The notes: a model not told the origin generated them from the letters alone. A stretch of 32,825 nucleotides of DNA from Streptomyces albicerus (GCF_008905045.1 NZ_VWMY01000094.1:1-32825), one strand, 5' to 3'. Counted from the first letter of the stretch, positions 14,948 through 22,732 are shown. Numbers and translations: made by a program.

Positions 14948-15457
14948 ATGCACGCCAAGGACGTTCTCGTCGACGCATACGGTCGCATCCAGGAGGAGGT
15001 CCACGCCGTCGTCGACGGCCTCTCCCCGGACGATCTCAACGCCCGCCTCGACGACCGGGCCAATTCGATCACCTGGCTGGTCTGGCATCTCACCCGCGTC
15101 CAGGACGACCATGTCGCCGACGCCTTCGGCCTGAAACAGATCTGGCTGTCGCAGGACTGGGCGGACCGCTTCGCCCTGGGCCTCCCCAGCCGGGACACCG
15201 GCTACGGCCACACCCCGCACAAGGTCGCCAAGGTCCGCGTGGACTCGGACGACCTGCTGCTCGGCTACTACGACGCCGTCCACGAGCAGACACTGGCCGC
15301 CCTGCGCGAGCTGCGCGCCGACGACCTGGACCGGGTCGTCGACGAGAACTGGTCCCCGCCCGTCACCCTCGGCGTCCGCCTGGTCAGCGTCCTCTCCGAC
15401 GACCTGCAGCACGTGGGCCAGGCCGCGTTCGTACGGGGAAGCCTGGAACGCCGCTGA
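14948..15457 (+). CDS. DinB-like (DUF664/mycothiol-dependent type) protein
   Basis: 169 residues with the four-helix DinB fold: an N-terminal helix (VLVDAYGRIQEEVHAVVDGL), the diagnostic WLVWHLTRVQDDHVADAF with His47 and His55, and a C-terminal DDLQHVGQAAF with His155. In this family three histidines bind a divalent metal, and actinobacterial members include mycothiol-dependent enzymes such as maleylpyruvate isomerase-like and detoxification proteins. The substrate of this one is unknown. Start: the ATG at 14948 has GGAGGAG directly upstream (14939-14945), better than an ATG at 14936 that lies within the ribosome site. It is 71 bp downstream of the DUF35 gene on the same strand and could share its transcript. 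Confidence 0.82.
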   Translation: MHAKDVLVDAYGRIQEEVHAVVDGLSPDDLNARLDDRANSITWLVWHLTRVQDDHVADAFGLKQIWLSQDWADRFALGLPSRDTGYGHTPHKVAKVRVDSDDLLLGYYDAVHEQTLAALRELRADDLDRVVDENWSPPVTLGVRLVSVLSDDLQHVGQAAFVRGSLERR

Positions 15458-15631
15458 GGCGAGCCGAGCGATGAGCACGCCGGCGTTCACCATCGTGCCG
15501 CGCAGCGTGCGCTTCAACGCGTGCGGCGGGAGCGGCAGCCACGGCAGGCGGTAGCGAGCGGGGCGCCGGCGCGGCGGGCTCTTCGGGCTGGACGTCATGG
15601 CCGAGCTCGACGATCGGCTGCCAGGGGATTG

Positions 15632-16675
15632 TTGAAACGCCTCTTCGTTTGCACCTGCACTTCGGCCCGGTCGAGAACGGCCGCACCGCGCGAGGCCGAA
15701 GCAATCGGGCGGCTGCACCCCTGGGTCGGCGAGATGGCCGCGTACTCCTTCGGATGGTGCGAGGCAGGCGGCGCACCGGCCACCACCGCCGCGGGCGGCA
15801 AGGGGCTGCGGCCGGCCCTTGCCGTGCTGGGCGCGGAGGCCGCCGGGGCACCCAGCGGCGCGGGAGTGACCGCGGCCGTCGCGGTGGAGCTGGTGCATAC
15901 GTTCTCGCTGCTCTACGACGACATCATGGACGGCGACCCGACCCGGCGCGGCCGCCCCACGGTCTGGAAGGCGTACGGCACGGGCCCGGCCGTCCTCGCG
16001 GGCGACGCGCTGTTCGCCCTGGCCGTGGAGACCCTGGCCTCCGCTCCCGGCGCCCAAGTCCCGTCAGCCGTACGCCACTTGTCCACCGGGCTCAACGACC
16101 TCGTACGCGGTCAGGCCGACGACCTGCTCTTCGAGCCCCGCCCCTGGACGGGCCCGGAGGCGGTCCGCCCCGACGAGTACCGGGCGATGGCCGAGCGCAA
16201 GACCGGCGCGCTGCTGGGCTGTGCCGCGGCCCTGGGTGCCGTACTCGCCGGAGCCCCACCAGCGACGATCACCGCGCTCGACCGCGCCGGCCGCCATCTC
16301 GGCGTGGCCTTCCAAGTGATCGACGACCTTCTGGGCATCTGGGGAGACCCCGCCGTCACGGGCAAGCCGGTCCACGCGGACCTGCGCAGGCGCAAGAAGA
16401 CGTTCCCGGTCCTGGCCGCCCTCGGCACTCCGGCCGCAGCCCGGCCACTCGCCCGCCTCCTGGACTCCGCCGAGACCGTCGAAACCCTCGACGAGGCGAC
16501 CGCCCGCCGTGCCGCGACCCTGATCGAGGAGGCCGGTGGCCGCACCGCCGCCCTGGCCGAGGCCCACCGTCACATCGCCGTCGTCGACAGCTGCCTCGAC
16601 AGCCTCCCGTCGGCTCCCCACACGGCCGACGACCTGCGTGCGTTGCTGTCCTTCCTGGCACGCCGCGAGATGTGA
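15632..16675 (+). CDS. Polyprenyl synthetase family protein
   Basis: The product is a trans-isoprenyl diphosphate synthase that condenses isopentenyl diphosphate with an allylic diphosphate. Visible are GGKGLRPALAVL, the first Asp-rich motif DDIMDGDPTRRGRPT (Asp96, Asp97, Asp100), KTGALLG, and the second motif as DDLLGIWGD (231-239), then GKPVHADLRRRKKTFP. Lengths of about 340-350 residues are usual, and this is 347 from the TTG at 15632. The start is uncertain. Homologous-looking sequence begins only at RLHPWVGEMAAYSFGW, and the 25 or so residues before it have odd composition, with cysteines, and no good ribosome site. The 5' end may be altered. Chain length of the product cannot be inferred. 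No carotenoid, hopanoid or terpene cyclase gene is adjacent. Confidence 0.82.
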   Translation: MKRLFVCTCTSARSRTAAPREAEAIGRLHPWVGEMAAYSFGWCEAGGAPATTAAGGKGLRPALAVLGAEAAGAPSGAGVTAAVAVELVHTFSLLYDDIMDGDPTRRGRPTVWKAYGTGPAVLAGDALFALAVETLASAPGAQVPSAVRHLSTGLNDLVRGQADDLLFEPRPWTGPEAVRPDEYRAMAERKTGALLGCAAALGAVLAGAPPATITALDRAGRHLGVAFQVIDDLLGIWGDPAVTGKPVHADLRRRKKTFPVLAALGTPAAARPLARLLDSAETVETLDEATARRAATLIEEAGGRTAALAEAHRHIAVVDSCLDSLPSAPHTADDLRALLSFLARREM

Positions 16676-16723
16676 CCGCAGGAGGCGTCCAGCCGCGTCC
16701 AACCCCTTTGTCACCCCAGCCTA

Positions 16724-16778
16724 TTGACGCCATAGAAAGCCCTTGCCACACTCACCGCCCGCCATAGAAAACGCTTGC
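16724..16778 (+). promoter_or_regulatory. Duplicated 18-bp boxes upstream of the beta-helix gene
   Basis: GCCATAGAAAGCCCTTGC (16729-16746) and GCCATAGAAAACGCTTGC (16761-16778) are direct repeats differing at two positions, spaced 32 bases start to start (three helical turns). A TTGACG hexamer at 16724-16729 overlaps the first. The second contains GAAAACGCTTGC, like half of a LacI/CRE-type operator (GAAAGCGCTT core). Control of a secreted polysaccharide-active protein by a sugar-responsive LacI-type repressor is an inference from this resemblance. Confidence 0.55.
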
Positions 16779-16828
16779 TGTCGAACGTCGTCATGCAAGC
16801 GGCAAACCCCCACACAGGAGAAGACGAG

Positions 16829-18049
16829 ATGGGACGCAGAGCCGCACCTCACCTCACTCGCAAGACGGCAAGAACCGCCAGGACCGCAAGGACCCGCAGG
16901 CGCCGGGCCGGTGTCACGGCCGCGTGCGCCACCGCCTTACTCACCGGGGCGGCCATGCTCACGGCCCCCGCGAGCGCGGCCCCGCAGCAGGCGGCGGCAG
17001 CGTGCGGCGAGGGTTCGTACCAGGCCGAGGCCACACTGAGCGGCAGCACCTGGACCGCCCGGCGCGGCAGCAGTGTCGTCTACACCGGCACCGACATGCG
17101 CGCCGCGATGCAGGCGGCCGTCAACAGCCTTACGGCGGGCCGCACTTCGAAGGAACGCGTCGTCGTGCGCGGCTCGGGCAGCATCGGCGCCGGATCCAGG
17201 GTGTCCCTGCCGAGCTACACCGTGCTCGACGTCTGCGGCACCATCAACGTCACCGGTTCGGGCTCCGGCGACCAGGCCCCGGTGTACGCACGCGGCGCAC
17301 GGGACATCGAGGTCCAGCACCTCAACCTCACCGGCACGCCGCTGTACGGCATCTTCATGCGCAACGTGCAGAACGTCGTCCTCGGCCAGATCGACATGCG
17401 CCTGTCGCGCGGTCTCGGCGTACGCATCGACAACCGCGGTGACACCAGCCAGTGGACGCGCAACGTCCGTATCGACAGCGTGTACGTCTCGGGGGCGAGC
17501 AGCCACGCCGTGGAGACGTACGGGGTCGACGGCATCACCATCGGCACGGTCACCGCGCGCAACGTGGGCGAGTCCGGTCTCCTGCTGAACCAGACCATCA
17601 ACGCCAGCGTCACCAAGGTCGACGCGGACGGCGCGGGCGCCGGTACCGGTTACGCGGCCTTCCGCATGGCCAACCGCAACGGCCGCGTCGGCAGCGGCTA
17701 CCCCACCAACATCCGGGTCGGCGAGGTCGTCGCGCGCGGCGGCGGCCGTGGCGTCTTCTGCGTCTCCGAGAGCGGCGGCGCGACCATCGACCGGGTCACC
17801 ATCTCCAACACCGGCAACAACTCGATCCTGATCGAGAACTGCTACAACGTGAACCTCGCCGCCCAGAGCGGCAGCGTCACCGGCGGCGGCGAGATCCGGC
17901 TGGCCGCGCGCTCGGAGTTCCCGAACAACTCGGACATCACCATCCAGAACCTGAGGGTGACCGACTCCGCGATCCGGGAGAGCCCGTGCGGTAACAACAC
18001 GACGTTCCGCAACAACACCCTCGTCAACAGCAGCCAGAACATCTGCTGA
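16829..18049 (+). CDS. Secreted right-handed parallel beta-helix protein
   Basis: 406 residues. A long, Arg-rich signal peptide (KTARTARTARTRRRR, then AACATALLTGAAMLTAPASA/AP) directs export. The mature part is a chain of short strand-turn repeats typical of pectate lyase-like beta-helices: TVLDVCGTINVTGSG, IEVQHLNLTGTPLYGIFMR, VVLGQIDMRLSRGLGVRIDN, VDGITIGTVTARNVGESGLL, TIDRVTISNTGNNSILIEN and ITIQNLRVTDSAIRES. Six cysteines remain after cleavage. Polysaccharide lyases or glycosidases of this fold need specific acidic or basic residues that I cannot assign here, so activity is not claimed. ATG at 16829 with AGGAG 9 bases upstream. A strong hairpin follows the stop. Confidence 0.82.
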   Translation: MGRRAAPHLTRKTARTARTARTRRRRAGVTAACATALLTGAAMLTAPASAAPQQAAAACGEGSYQAEATLSGSTWTARRGSSVVYTGTDMRAAMQAAVNSLTAGRTSKERVVVRGSGSIGAGSRVSLPSYTVLDVCGTINVTGSGSGDQAPVYARGARDIEVQHLNLTGTPLYGIFMRNVQNVVLGQIDMRLSRGLGVRIDNRGDTSQWTRNVRIDSVYVSGASSHAVETYGVDGITIGTVTARNVGESGLLLNQTINASVTKVDADGAGAGTGYAAFRMANRNGRVGSGYPTNIRVGEVVARGGGRGVFCVSESGGATIDRVTISNTGNNSILIENCYNVNLAAQSGSVTGGGEIRLAARSEFPNNSDITIQNLRVTDSAIRESPCGNNTTFRNNTLVNSSQNIC

Positions 18050-18063
18050 CGCTCCCCTCGACG

Positions 18064-18111
18064 CGGGTGGCGGCCACATGCACAAGGAACGAGCGTGGCG
18101 GCCGCCACCCG
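18064..18111 (+). terminator. Hairpin terminator after the beta-helix gene
   Basis: CGGGTGGCGGCC (18064-18075) and GGCCGCCACCCG (18100-18111) pair perfectly over 12 bp around a 24-base loop, 15 bases after the stop codon. Streptomyces terminators often lack a T-run, so this is a good candidate. The second arm runs straight into a hexamer repeat tract. Confidence 0.65.
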
Positions 18112-18153
18112 CACCCGCACCCGCACCCGCACCCACAGCCACAGCCACAGCCA
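18106..18153. repeat. Hexanucleotide tandem repeat tract
   Basis: Eight consecutive hexamers: CACCCG four times, CACCCA once, then CAGCCA three times. The tract lies between the beta-helix gene and the RibD-C gene, 46 bases before the latter's start, and not inside any supported gene. Such tracts change length by slippage. Confidence 0.9.
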
Positions 18154-18198
18154 TCCTGACCAGCGCCGTTGTCAGTGGCTGCTTCTAGGCTCGGGGTC

Positions 18199-18861
18199 AT
18201 GACGGCACACGCATCCACCGGCTCGGGGCGGCCCTATGTGGTGGCTCATGCGGCCGTCTCCGTGGACGGGGCGACCACGGGCTTCGTACCGGACACGGGA
18301 CGGTTCTACGAACTGGCGGCCACCTGGCACGAGGACGTCACCCTGACCGGGGCGGACACGATCCTCGCTCAGGAGCGGGCACTGGTCACGGCGCCCCGGC
18401 CCGGTCCCGCCCCGGACGGGCCGCTGCTGGCCGTCGTCGACAGCAAAGGGCGCGTCCGGCAGTGGGAGGCGCTGCGCGAGGTCGGGCACTGGTCGGACGT
18501 ACTGGCCCTGCGCGCTCGGGCCACGCCGCCGCGACCCGCACGCCTGCCGGTGGCCGAGCTGGTCGCGGGAAGCGACCGCGTCGACCTGGCCGCGGCATTG
18601 AGCGCCCTGGGCCGACGCGAAGGTGTCGAGGTCGTTCGGGTGGACAGCGGCGGCTCCCTCACCGGCGCCCTGCTGGAGGTGGACCTGCTCGACGAGGTGA
18701 GCCTCCTGGTCCATCCCTGCCTGGCCGGCGCACAGGGCACGCGGAAGTGGTACGGCTCCGCACCGCGAGCGGCCGGCCGGCTCGACCTCACCGGAAACGA
18801 AACACTCGACGACGGACTCGTCTGGCTGCGCTACCGCCCGGCGAAACCGCCCCTTCCCTGA
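18199..18861 (+). CDS. RibD C-terminal/DHFR-like reductase domain protein
   Basis: 220 residues with the fold of the RibD C-terminal reductase: PYVVAHAAVSVDGATTGFVP at the start (strand plus SxDG motif), a GADTIL nucleotide-contact loop, VEVVRVDSGGSLTGALLEVD LLDE (cofactor and substrate region) and a terminal strand DGLVWLRY. In riboflavin synthesis RibD reduces an aminouracil ribosyl phosphate with NADPH. Stand-alone paralogues like this are common in Streptomyces and mostly uncharacterised. No other riboflavin gene is near. ATG at 18199 with a poor ribosome site (GGGG), so the start might be leaderless. The upstream hexamer tract and terminator isolate it from the previous gene. Confidence 0.8.
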   Translation: MTAHASTGSGRPYVVAHAAVSVDGATTGFVPDTGRFYELAATWHEDVTLTGADTILAQERALVTAPRPGPAPDGPLLAVVDSKGRVRQWEALREVGHWSDVLALRARATPPRPARLPVAELVAGSDRVDLAAALSALGRREGVEVVRVDSGGSLTGALLEVDLLDEVSLLVHPCLAGAQGTRKWYGSAPRAAGRLDLTGNETLDDGLVWLRYRPAKPPLP

Positions 18862-19066
18862 ACGCGTACGACGGAGGCGGCGCTCGGCCCGTCAGGTGCC
18901 TGCAGGTCGCCCAGGGGGATGGCCCGGTCGACGCGCCAGGGAGGACGGTCTGGAGCTGGGTGTGCTGCGGCAGGGGCGGGGCGACGGGACGGGCGTGCCG
19001 CGCGACTGCGTCTGCCCGAAGGCTTCAGTCGTGAGGTACGAGTCGACGGGACTCAGGTGACAGGTG
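18862..19066. other. Gap without recognisable gene (first part of 18862-19432)
   Basis: Between the RibD-C gene and the minus-strand small gene ending at 19433 there are about 570 bases. The first 205 show no open frame with family-like sequence. The only recognisable item in the whole gap is the short CU044_2847-like start at 19067-19147. The remainder to 19432 has G+C-rich open frames on both strands but nothing I can name. Confidence 0.4.
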
Positions 19067-19147
19067 ATGACAGGTACGGAGACCACGGGGATGATCCGGC
19101 TCGACCTGCCGGACGGCACACCGGTTCTTGTTGAGGCAGGTACCTGA
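19067..19147 (+). pseudogene. Truncated start of a CU044_2847-type protein
   Basis: An ATG at 19067 opens a 26-codon frame reading MTGTETTGMIRLDLPDGTPV then LVEAGT and TGA at 19145-19147. The pattern IRLDLPDGTPVLVEA is the usual opening strand pair of CU044_2847 (trypco2-type) proteins, which in Streptomyces accompany trypsin-like protease conflict systems. The rest of the ~110-residue domain and any protease partner are absent. Frames after 19147 do not resume the domain recognisably. I read it as a relic. Confidence 0.4.
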
Positions 19148-19432
19148 CGAGGAGGCCGGCACCGATCCTCCGCGCCACGGCTCAGTACGGCAGGAGCCGG
19201 CCCGAGGGTGTCCTCCGGTCGATCGTCGTGTCGCGCGGAGTGCTCGTGCGGCGGCTGGTGCGGATGCGGATCCGGCGGTTCATGACGCCCTCCTCGTTCC
19301 GGATACCACCAGGCTCCGCGTGATCGCGGCCCCGCACATCGTGCTCATGGAGGCATCCACCCTGCCCCCGCGGCAGCAGTCACCAGGGCTTGGGTACTCC
19401 CCGGGAAGGACGCGGGCCCCTACACGCAATCG

Positions 19433-19657
19433 TCAGCGGCGCGGCTCCGGGCCCCAGAACGACGGTCCTCCACCGCGCCACTCGATGAGCGGCGACACGG
19501 TCACCTCGTTGTCGTCGAACTCCAGGCCGGCGCGGCGCAGGAACTCGACGACGTCCAGGAGGTGCATGGCGATGCCGATCGGCTCGCCGTGGACCGTCAC
19601 GCGCCGACCGCCTTCGTCCTGCGGCGGATGCACGATCGCTACCGGGTGTTCGGGCAT
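19433..19657 (-). CDS. Small conserved protein of unknown function
   Basis: 74 residues: MPEHPVAIVHPPQDEGGRRV opening, a two-strand then helix pattern (TVHGEPIGIAMHLLDVVEFL), and a Trp-rich end SPLIEWRGGGPSFWGP. The middle GEPIG.A....DV.EFLR.AGL has the look of a small single-domain protein found across Streptomyces; no function is known to me. ATG at 19657; the G-rich stretch GGGGGA about 9 bases upstream may serve as the ribosome site. It lies downstream of the esterase gene on the same strand with 173 bases between. Conservation would have to be tested. Confidence 0.6.
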   Translation of the reverse strand: MPEHPVAIVHPPQDEGGRRVTVHGEPIGIAMHLLDVVEFLRRAGLEFDDNEVTVSPLIEWRGGGPSFWGPEPRR

Positions 19658-19830
19658 GCTTCCAGCGTCCCCCGGACCGCCCGTCGGCGCATCCGGGAGG
19701 GACTGTGTTCTCGGCGTTCCCGGCAGTCGTACCTCTGCTGGACATGGCCGATGATGCCGGGCCTGGGACCTGAGATTCTTGTAGCCGTAGCCCCCGCTGG
19801 GCGGTACCAACCGCTTGCCGGAGTCCCTCG

Positions 19831-20814
19831 TCAGTGGCCCGGCCGCAGGGCGTGCAGCAGCAGTGGCAGGGAGCGGTGCAGTTCGCGCTCCCAGTAGGGC
19901 CAGTTGTGGGTGCCGGGTCCGTAGAAGTCGGTGGTGAGCCGTACTCCGGCGGCCTTCAGCCGGTCGGCGACGGCGTGGTTCATCTCGTTCAGCACCGCCT
20001 CGAGATCGTCGTGGGCGCCGGGCGCATCGAACGGACCGGCGGTGCCGTCGCCGCTCGACAGGAAGACGGGGATCGAGCGCAGCCGGTTCGCGAGGTAGTA
20101 CGGGTCGTGCGCCTCCCAGATGGCGCGCTGGGCCACCGGGTCGCCCCACAGGGCGAGTGGGTCCTCGCCGAAGTCCTTCAACAAGTCCATCAGGCCGGAC
20201 GGGAAGTCGCCGTGCAGGGGATGCACCACGCCGCTGTAGCTCGCCGCTGCCCGGAACATCCCGGGGTGGTGCGCGGCGTAGAGCAGGGAGCCGAGGCCTC
20301 CCATGGACAGCCCTGCGATCACCCGGCGGGGGCCGGCGCCATAGCCGTGCTCCAGCAGCGGGCGCAGCTCGCGCAGGTGGAAGGTCTCCCAGGCCGGCGG
20401 GCCGCCGTTGCCGTGGTTCCACCAGTCGCTGTACCACCCGGCCGGTCCGCCCTCGGGCATGACGACCAGTGTGTGGCGGAGCTGCGGCAGCGTCGCGACG
20501 TCGGTTTCTCGGGTCCAGCTGTCATACGTGTCGCAGCAGCCGTGGAGCAGGTACAGCACCGGCCACCGCTGGCCCTTCCGCCGCTCGTTCCAGCCGTCCG
20601 GGGTCAGCAGCCGCACCTTGGCGGTACGGCCCAGCGCGGGCGATGAAACGGTCAGGTCGACCAGCCGAGGGCCGACCTTCTCCTCAGCCACGACCCGGGG
20701 GCCACCGCTCCCGCCCTCGCCGCCGACGGCCGCGGTCGCCGTCCCGGGCAGGACCGCCATGACCAGGGCGGCCAGGACTGTCCAGATCAACAGGCGGGCA
20801 TGGCCAGAGCGCAC
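19831..20814 (-). CDS. Secreted esterase (Ag85/FrmB-like alpha/beta hydrolase)
   Basis: 327 residues with a signal peptide (hydrophobic LLIWTVLAALVMAVLPG, cleavage near ATA/AV). The fold is that of the esterase D/mycolyltransferase superfamily: VLYLLHGCCDTYDSW with the oxyanion HG, GLSMGG with nucleophile Ser170, SSGDGTAGP with Asp257 and GTHNWPYW with His303, a complete triad. The GTHxWxYW motif is characteristic of this group. Natural substrates are unknown; related proteins hydrolyse short acyl esters or transfer mycolates (Streptomyces has no mycolates). Start: GTG at 20814 with GGAGG 6 bases upstream. The 243 bases to the next, divergent gene hold the promoters. Confidence 0.87.
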   Translation of the reverse strand: MRSGHARLLIWTVLAALVMAVLPGTATAAVGGEGGSGGPRVVAEEKVGPRLVDLTVSSPALGRTAKVRLLTPDGWNERRKGQRWPVLYLLHGCCDTYDSWTRETDVATLPQLRHTLVVMPEGGPAGWYSDWWNHGNGGPPAWETFHLRELRPLLEHGYGAGPRRVIAGLSMGGLGSLLYAAHHPGMFRAAASYSGVVHPLHGDFPSGLMDLLKDFGEDPLALWGDPVAQRAIWEAHDPYYLANRLRSIPVFLSSGDGTAGPFDAPGAHDDLEAVLNEMNHAVADRLKAAGVRLTTDFYGPGTHNWPYWERELHRSLPLLLHALRPGH

Positions 20815-21057
20815 GGCGGACCTCCACTCCCAGCGAACCGATCAGCTTCGGATCGGTACCACCGGGGAGCGTACGGATCGCTGGGGTATGCGTCACTACT
20901 CCAGACGGCTGAGGTTCGACGGAAGGCAGAGTTCCAGCGGTAGTTGAGGATGTGAGTGGGCGTCAGTTGTGTCACAAGGGGCGCCCTGGACAGCATCGGC
21001 CTGCCGATTGCCGAGAAGGCTATTGTCACGAAAAATTGAAAATGTCAGGGTCGGCGC
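20815..21057. promoter_or_regulatory. Divergent promoter region with inverted repeat
   Basis: This gap separates the minus-strand esterase gene and the plus-strand BtrH-like gene. ACCGATC (20837-20843) and GATCGGT (20851-20857) form an inverted repeat with a 7-base spacer, close to the esterase start. An A+T-rich stretch (AAAAATTGAAAATGTCAG, about 21031-21048) lies immediately before the BtrH-like gene's ATG and is the most likely promoter area for it. Confidence 0.45.
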
Positions 21058-22002
21058 ATGCCTCCTGCGTTCATCGGTTCGTCCCCCTACTGCTACGCCA
21101 ACTCCCTGGCGATGACCCTGGGCCCGCAGTCGCCCCCGCCGTCGGCGATCGAGGTGCTGACCGGGTCACCGTTCGGGGCGCAGTTCGTCGAGAGCGGTCT
21201 GCCCCATTTCGATCCGCCGGGCTGGGATCCCGACCTCGGCCTTGACCAGGCCATAGGGCTGCTCGGCTGGACCTGTCGGCGTACCACTGGCGGTGCGGTG
21301 TCGGAGGCCCTCGGACGGTTGCGGGAGGCCGCCAGGTCGGGCCCGGTGCTGGTCGGCCCCGTGGACGTCGGCCTTCTCCTGCACCAGCCGTGGTCGCCCG
21401 GCATCGCCAGCGGCGGTGACCACTGGGTGGTCGTGCTCGACGTCGACGACCACCGGGTGCTCTTCCACGACCCCGACGGCTTTCCCTTCGCGACGCTGCC
21501 CGTCGATGCCTTCGTCGCGGCGTGGCGGGCCCAACTGGTGGACTGTGCGGGCCCGTTCACGATGCGCGGCGACTTTCGGCGTACCGACGAGGTGGACGTC
21601 CGAACGGCGCTGCGCCGTTCGCTGCCCGCTGCGCTGCGCCGGCTGACCGGCCCCTCCCCGACCGGCTCTTCGGTCGCCGTAGAACGTCTCGCCACCGCCG
21701 TGGAAGCCGGACTCGACGACCGCACGCGCGGGCATCTGACCGGCTTCGCCGTGCGGGTCGGCGCGCGGCGCCGCGCCGACGCCTCTCGCTGGCTCGGGGA
21801 GCTCGGTGCATCCGGCGCCGCCGCTGTCACCGACCACCAGGCACGGCTGCTCGGCCGCCTGCAGTACGACCTGGTCACGGGTGACACACCGTCAGCCGCA
21901 GCCGGGCTGCGGCAACTGGCGGGAACCTACGACGCGTTGCGCACCGAGCTCGCGTCGGCCGTCACCGTTCTCCGGTCGGTCCGAGGAACAGGCCCCCATT
22001 GA
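21058..22002 (+). CDS. BtrH-N/C39-like cysteine-protease-fold protein
   Basis: 314 residues. The start reads IGSSPYCYANSLAMTLG with Cys12 followed by an Asn-Ser helix. Further on, GGDHWVVVLDVDDHRVLFHD supplies His122 and HDPDG supplies Asp138, giving a Cys-His-Asp set in the papain-like order of C39 peptidases and the BtrH N-terminal domain family. In butirosin synthesis BtrH transfers an acyl group from carrier protein to aminoglycoside; related stand-alone proteins are unstudied. The second half (about 150-314) is helical with Arg-rich repeats. No biosynthetic cluster, radical SAM enzyme or transporter is adjacent. Its last 41 bases overlap the convergent SDR gene's 3' end. No ribosome site is evident before the ATG. 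Confidence 0.72.
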   Translation: MPPAFIGSSPYCYANSLAMTLGPQSPPPSAIEVLTGSPFGAQFVESGLPHFDPPGWDPDLGLDQAIGLLGWTCRRTTGGAVSEALGRLREAARSGPVLVGPVDVGLLLHQPWSPGIASGGDHWVVVLDVDDHRVLFHDPDGFPFATLPVDAFVAAWRAQLVDCAGPFTMRGDFRRTDEVDVRTALRRSLPAALRRLTGPSPTGSSVAVERLATAVEAGLDDRTRGHLTGFAVRVGARRRADASRWLGELGASGAAAVTDHQARLLGRLQYDLVTGDTPSAAAGLRQLAGTYDALRTELASAVTVLRSVRGTGPH

Positions 22003-22732
22003 CCTCGAGCGTCTGGCCGGTGACCCAGCGCGCGTCCTCCGAGGCGAAGAACGCCACGGCGTCACCGATGTCGGCCGGCTGTCCGTGCCGGCCCAGCGCG
22101 ACCATGGCCGCGACCTTCTGCTGGGACTCCGGATTCCCCTGCAGCCAGCTGTTCATGTCGGTCTCCGTGATGCCCGGGGACACGGTGTTGACCGTGATGC
22201 CCCGGGCACCCTGGGAGTGGGCGAGGGAGCGCGTGAAGACGTTGAGCGCGCCCTTGGACATGGCGTAGACGATCTCCGGGGTGGCGAACCAGGTGACGCC
22301 CGAGGAGACGTTGATGATGCGTCCGCCGTCGCGCATCAGGGGCAGGGCGCGCTGGGTGATGAACAGCGGCGCCCGTACGTTGACGGCGAACAACCGCTCG
22401 TACGACTCCGGCGTGGCCTTGTCGATGGTGGCCGTGTAGTCGACGTAGGCGGCGTTGTTCACCAGGATGTTCAGCGGGCGCCCGCCAAGGCCTGCCTCCA
22501 GTCCGGCGAACAGGGTGTCCACGTCGCCGTCGACGCCCAGTTCGGCACGTACGGCGAAGGCCTGGCCGCCGGCCCGATGGATCGTCTCCACGGTTTCCTG
22601 CGCGGCCTTCTCGTTGGTGCCGTAGTGCACGGCGACCAGCGCACCGTCGGCGGCCAGCCGTTCCGCCACGGACCGGCCGATGCCCCGCGAGGCCCCGGTC
22701 ACCAATGCCGTCCTGCCGGTCAGATCACTCAT
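21962..22732 (-). CDS. Short-chain dehydrogenase/reductase
   Basis: 256 residues, classical SDR: cofactor motif TGASRGIG at residues 12-19, NNAA at 92-95, and catalytic Ser143, Tyr156 and Lys160 in SSGVTWFATPEIVYAMSKG. The C-terminal SPGITETDMNSW and VTGQTLEVNGG are typical of 3-oxoacyl-ACP-reductase-like SDRs. It reduces or oxidises a carbonyl/alcohol with NAD(P)H; the substrate is unknown. Start: ATG at 22732 (MSDLTG), with GGAGGG about 11 bases upstream, rather than the ATG at 22756 that falls inside the operator. The gene is divergent from a TetR gene and carries operator box 1 just before its start, so repression by that TetR is likely. The 3' end overlaps the BtrH-like gene by 41 bases. 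Confidence 0.9.
   Translation of the reverse strand: MSDLTGRTALVTGASRGIGRSVAERLAADGALVAVHYGTNEKAAQETVETIHRAGGQAFAVRAELGVDGDVDTLFAGLEAGLGGRPLNILVNNAAYVDYTATIDKATPESYERLFAVNVRAPLFITQRALPLMRDGGRIINVSSGVTWFATPEIVYAMSKGALNVFTRSLAHSQGARGITVNTVSPGITETDMNSWLQGNPESQQKVAAMVALGRHGQPADIGDAVAFFASEDARWVTGQTLEVNGGLFLGPTGER

Noticed and set aside
14555..16057. 500-codon minus-strand open frame, including a possible start at 15598
   Set aside because: Antisense to DUF35, DinB and polyprenyl synthetase genes. The piece 15458-15598 has an ATG but no family I recognise.
18106..18153. CRISPR-like repeat array
   Set aside because: Repeats are six bases with no spacers; it is a microsatellite. No CRISPR array or cas gene was found anywhere.
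16937..18154. 405-codon minus-strand frame beginning MAVAVAVGAGAG
   Set aside because: Antisense to the beta-helix gene; the start is just the hexamer tract read as AVAV/GAGA.
19700..19830. Minus-strand reading with GGYGYKNLRS, like a transposase end
   Set aside because: Too short and without other family marks to call an IS relic.
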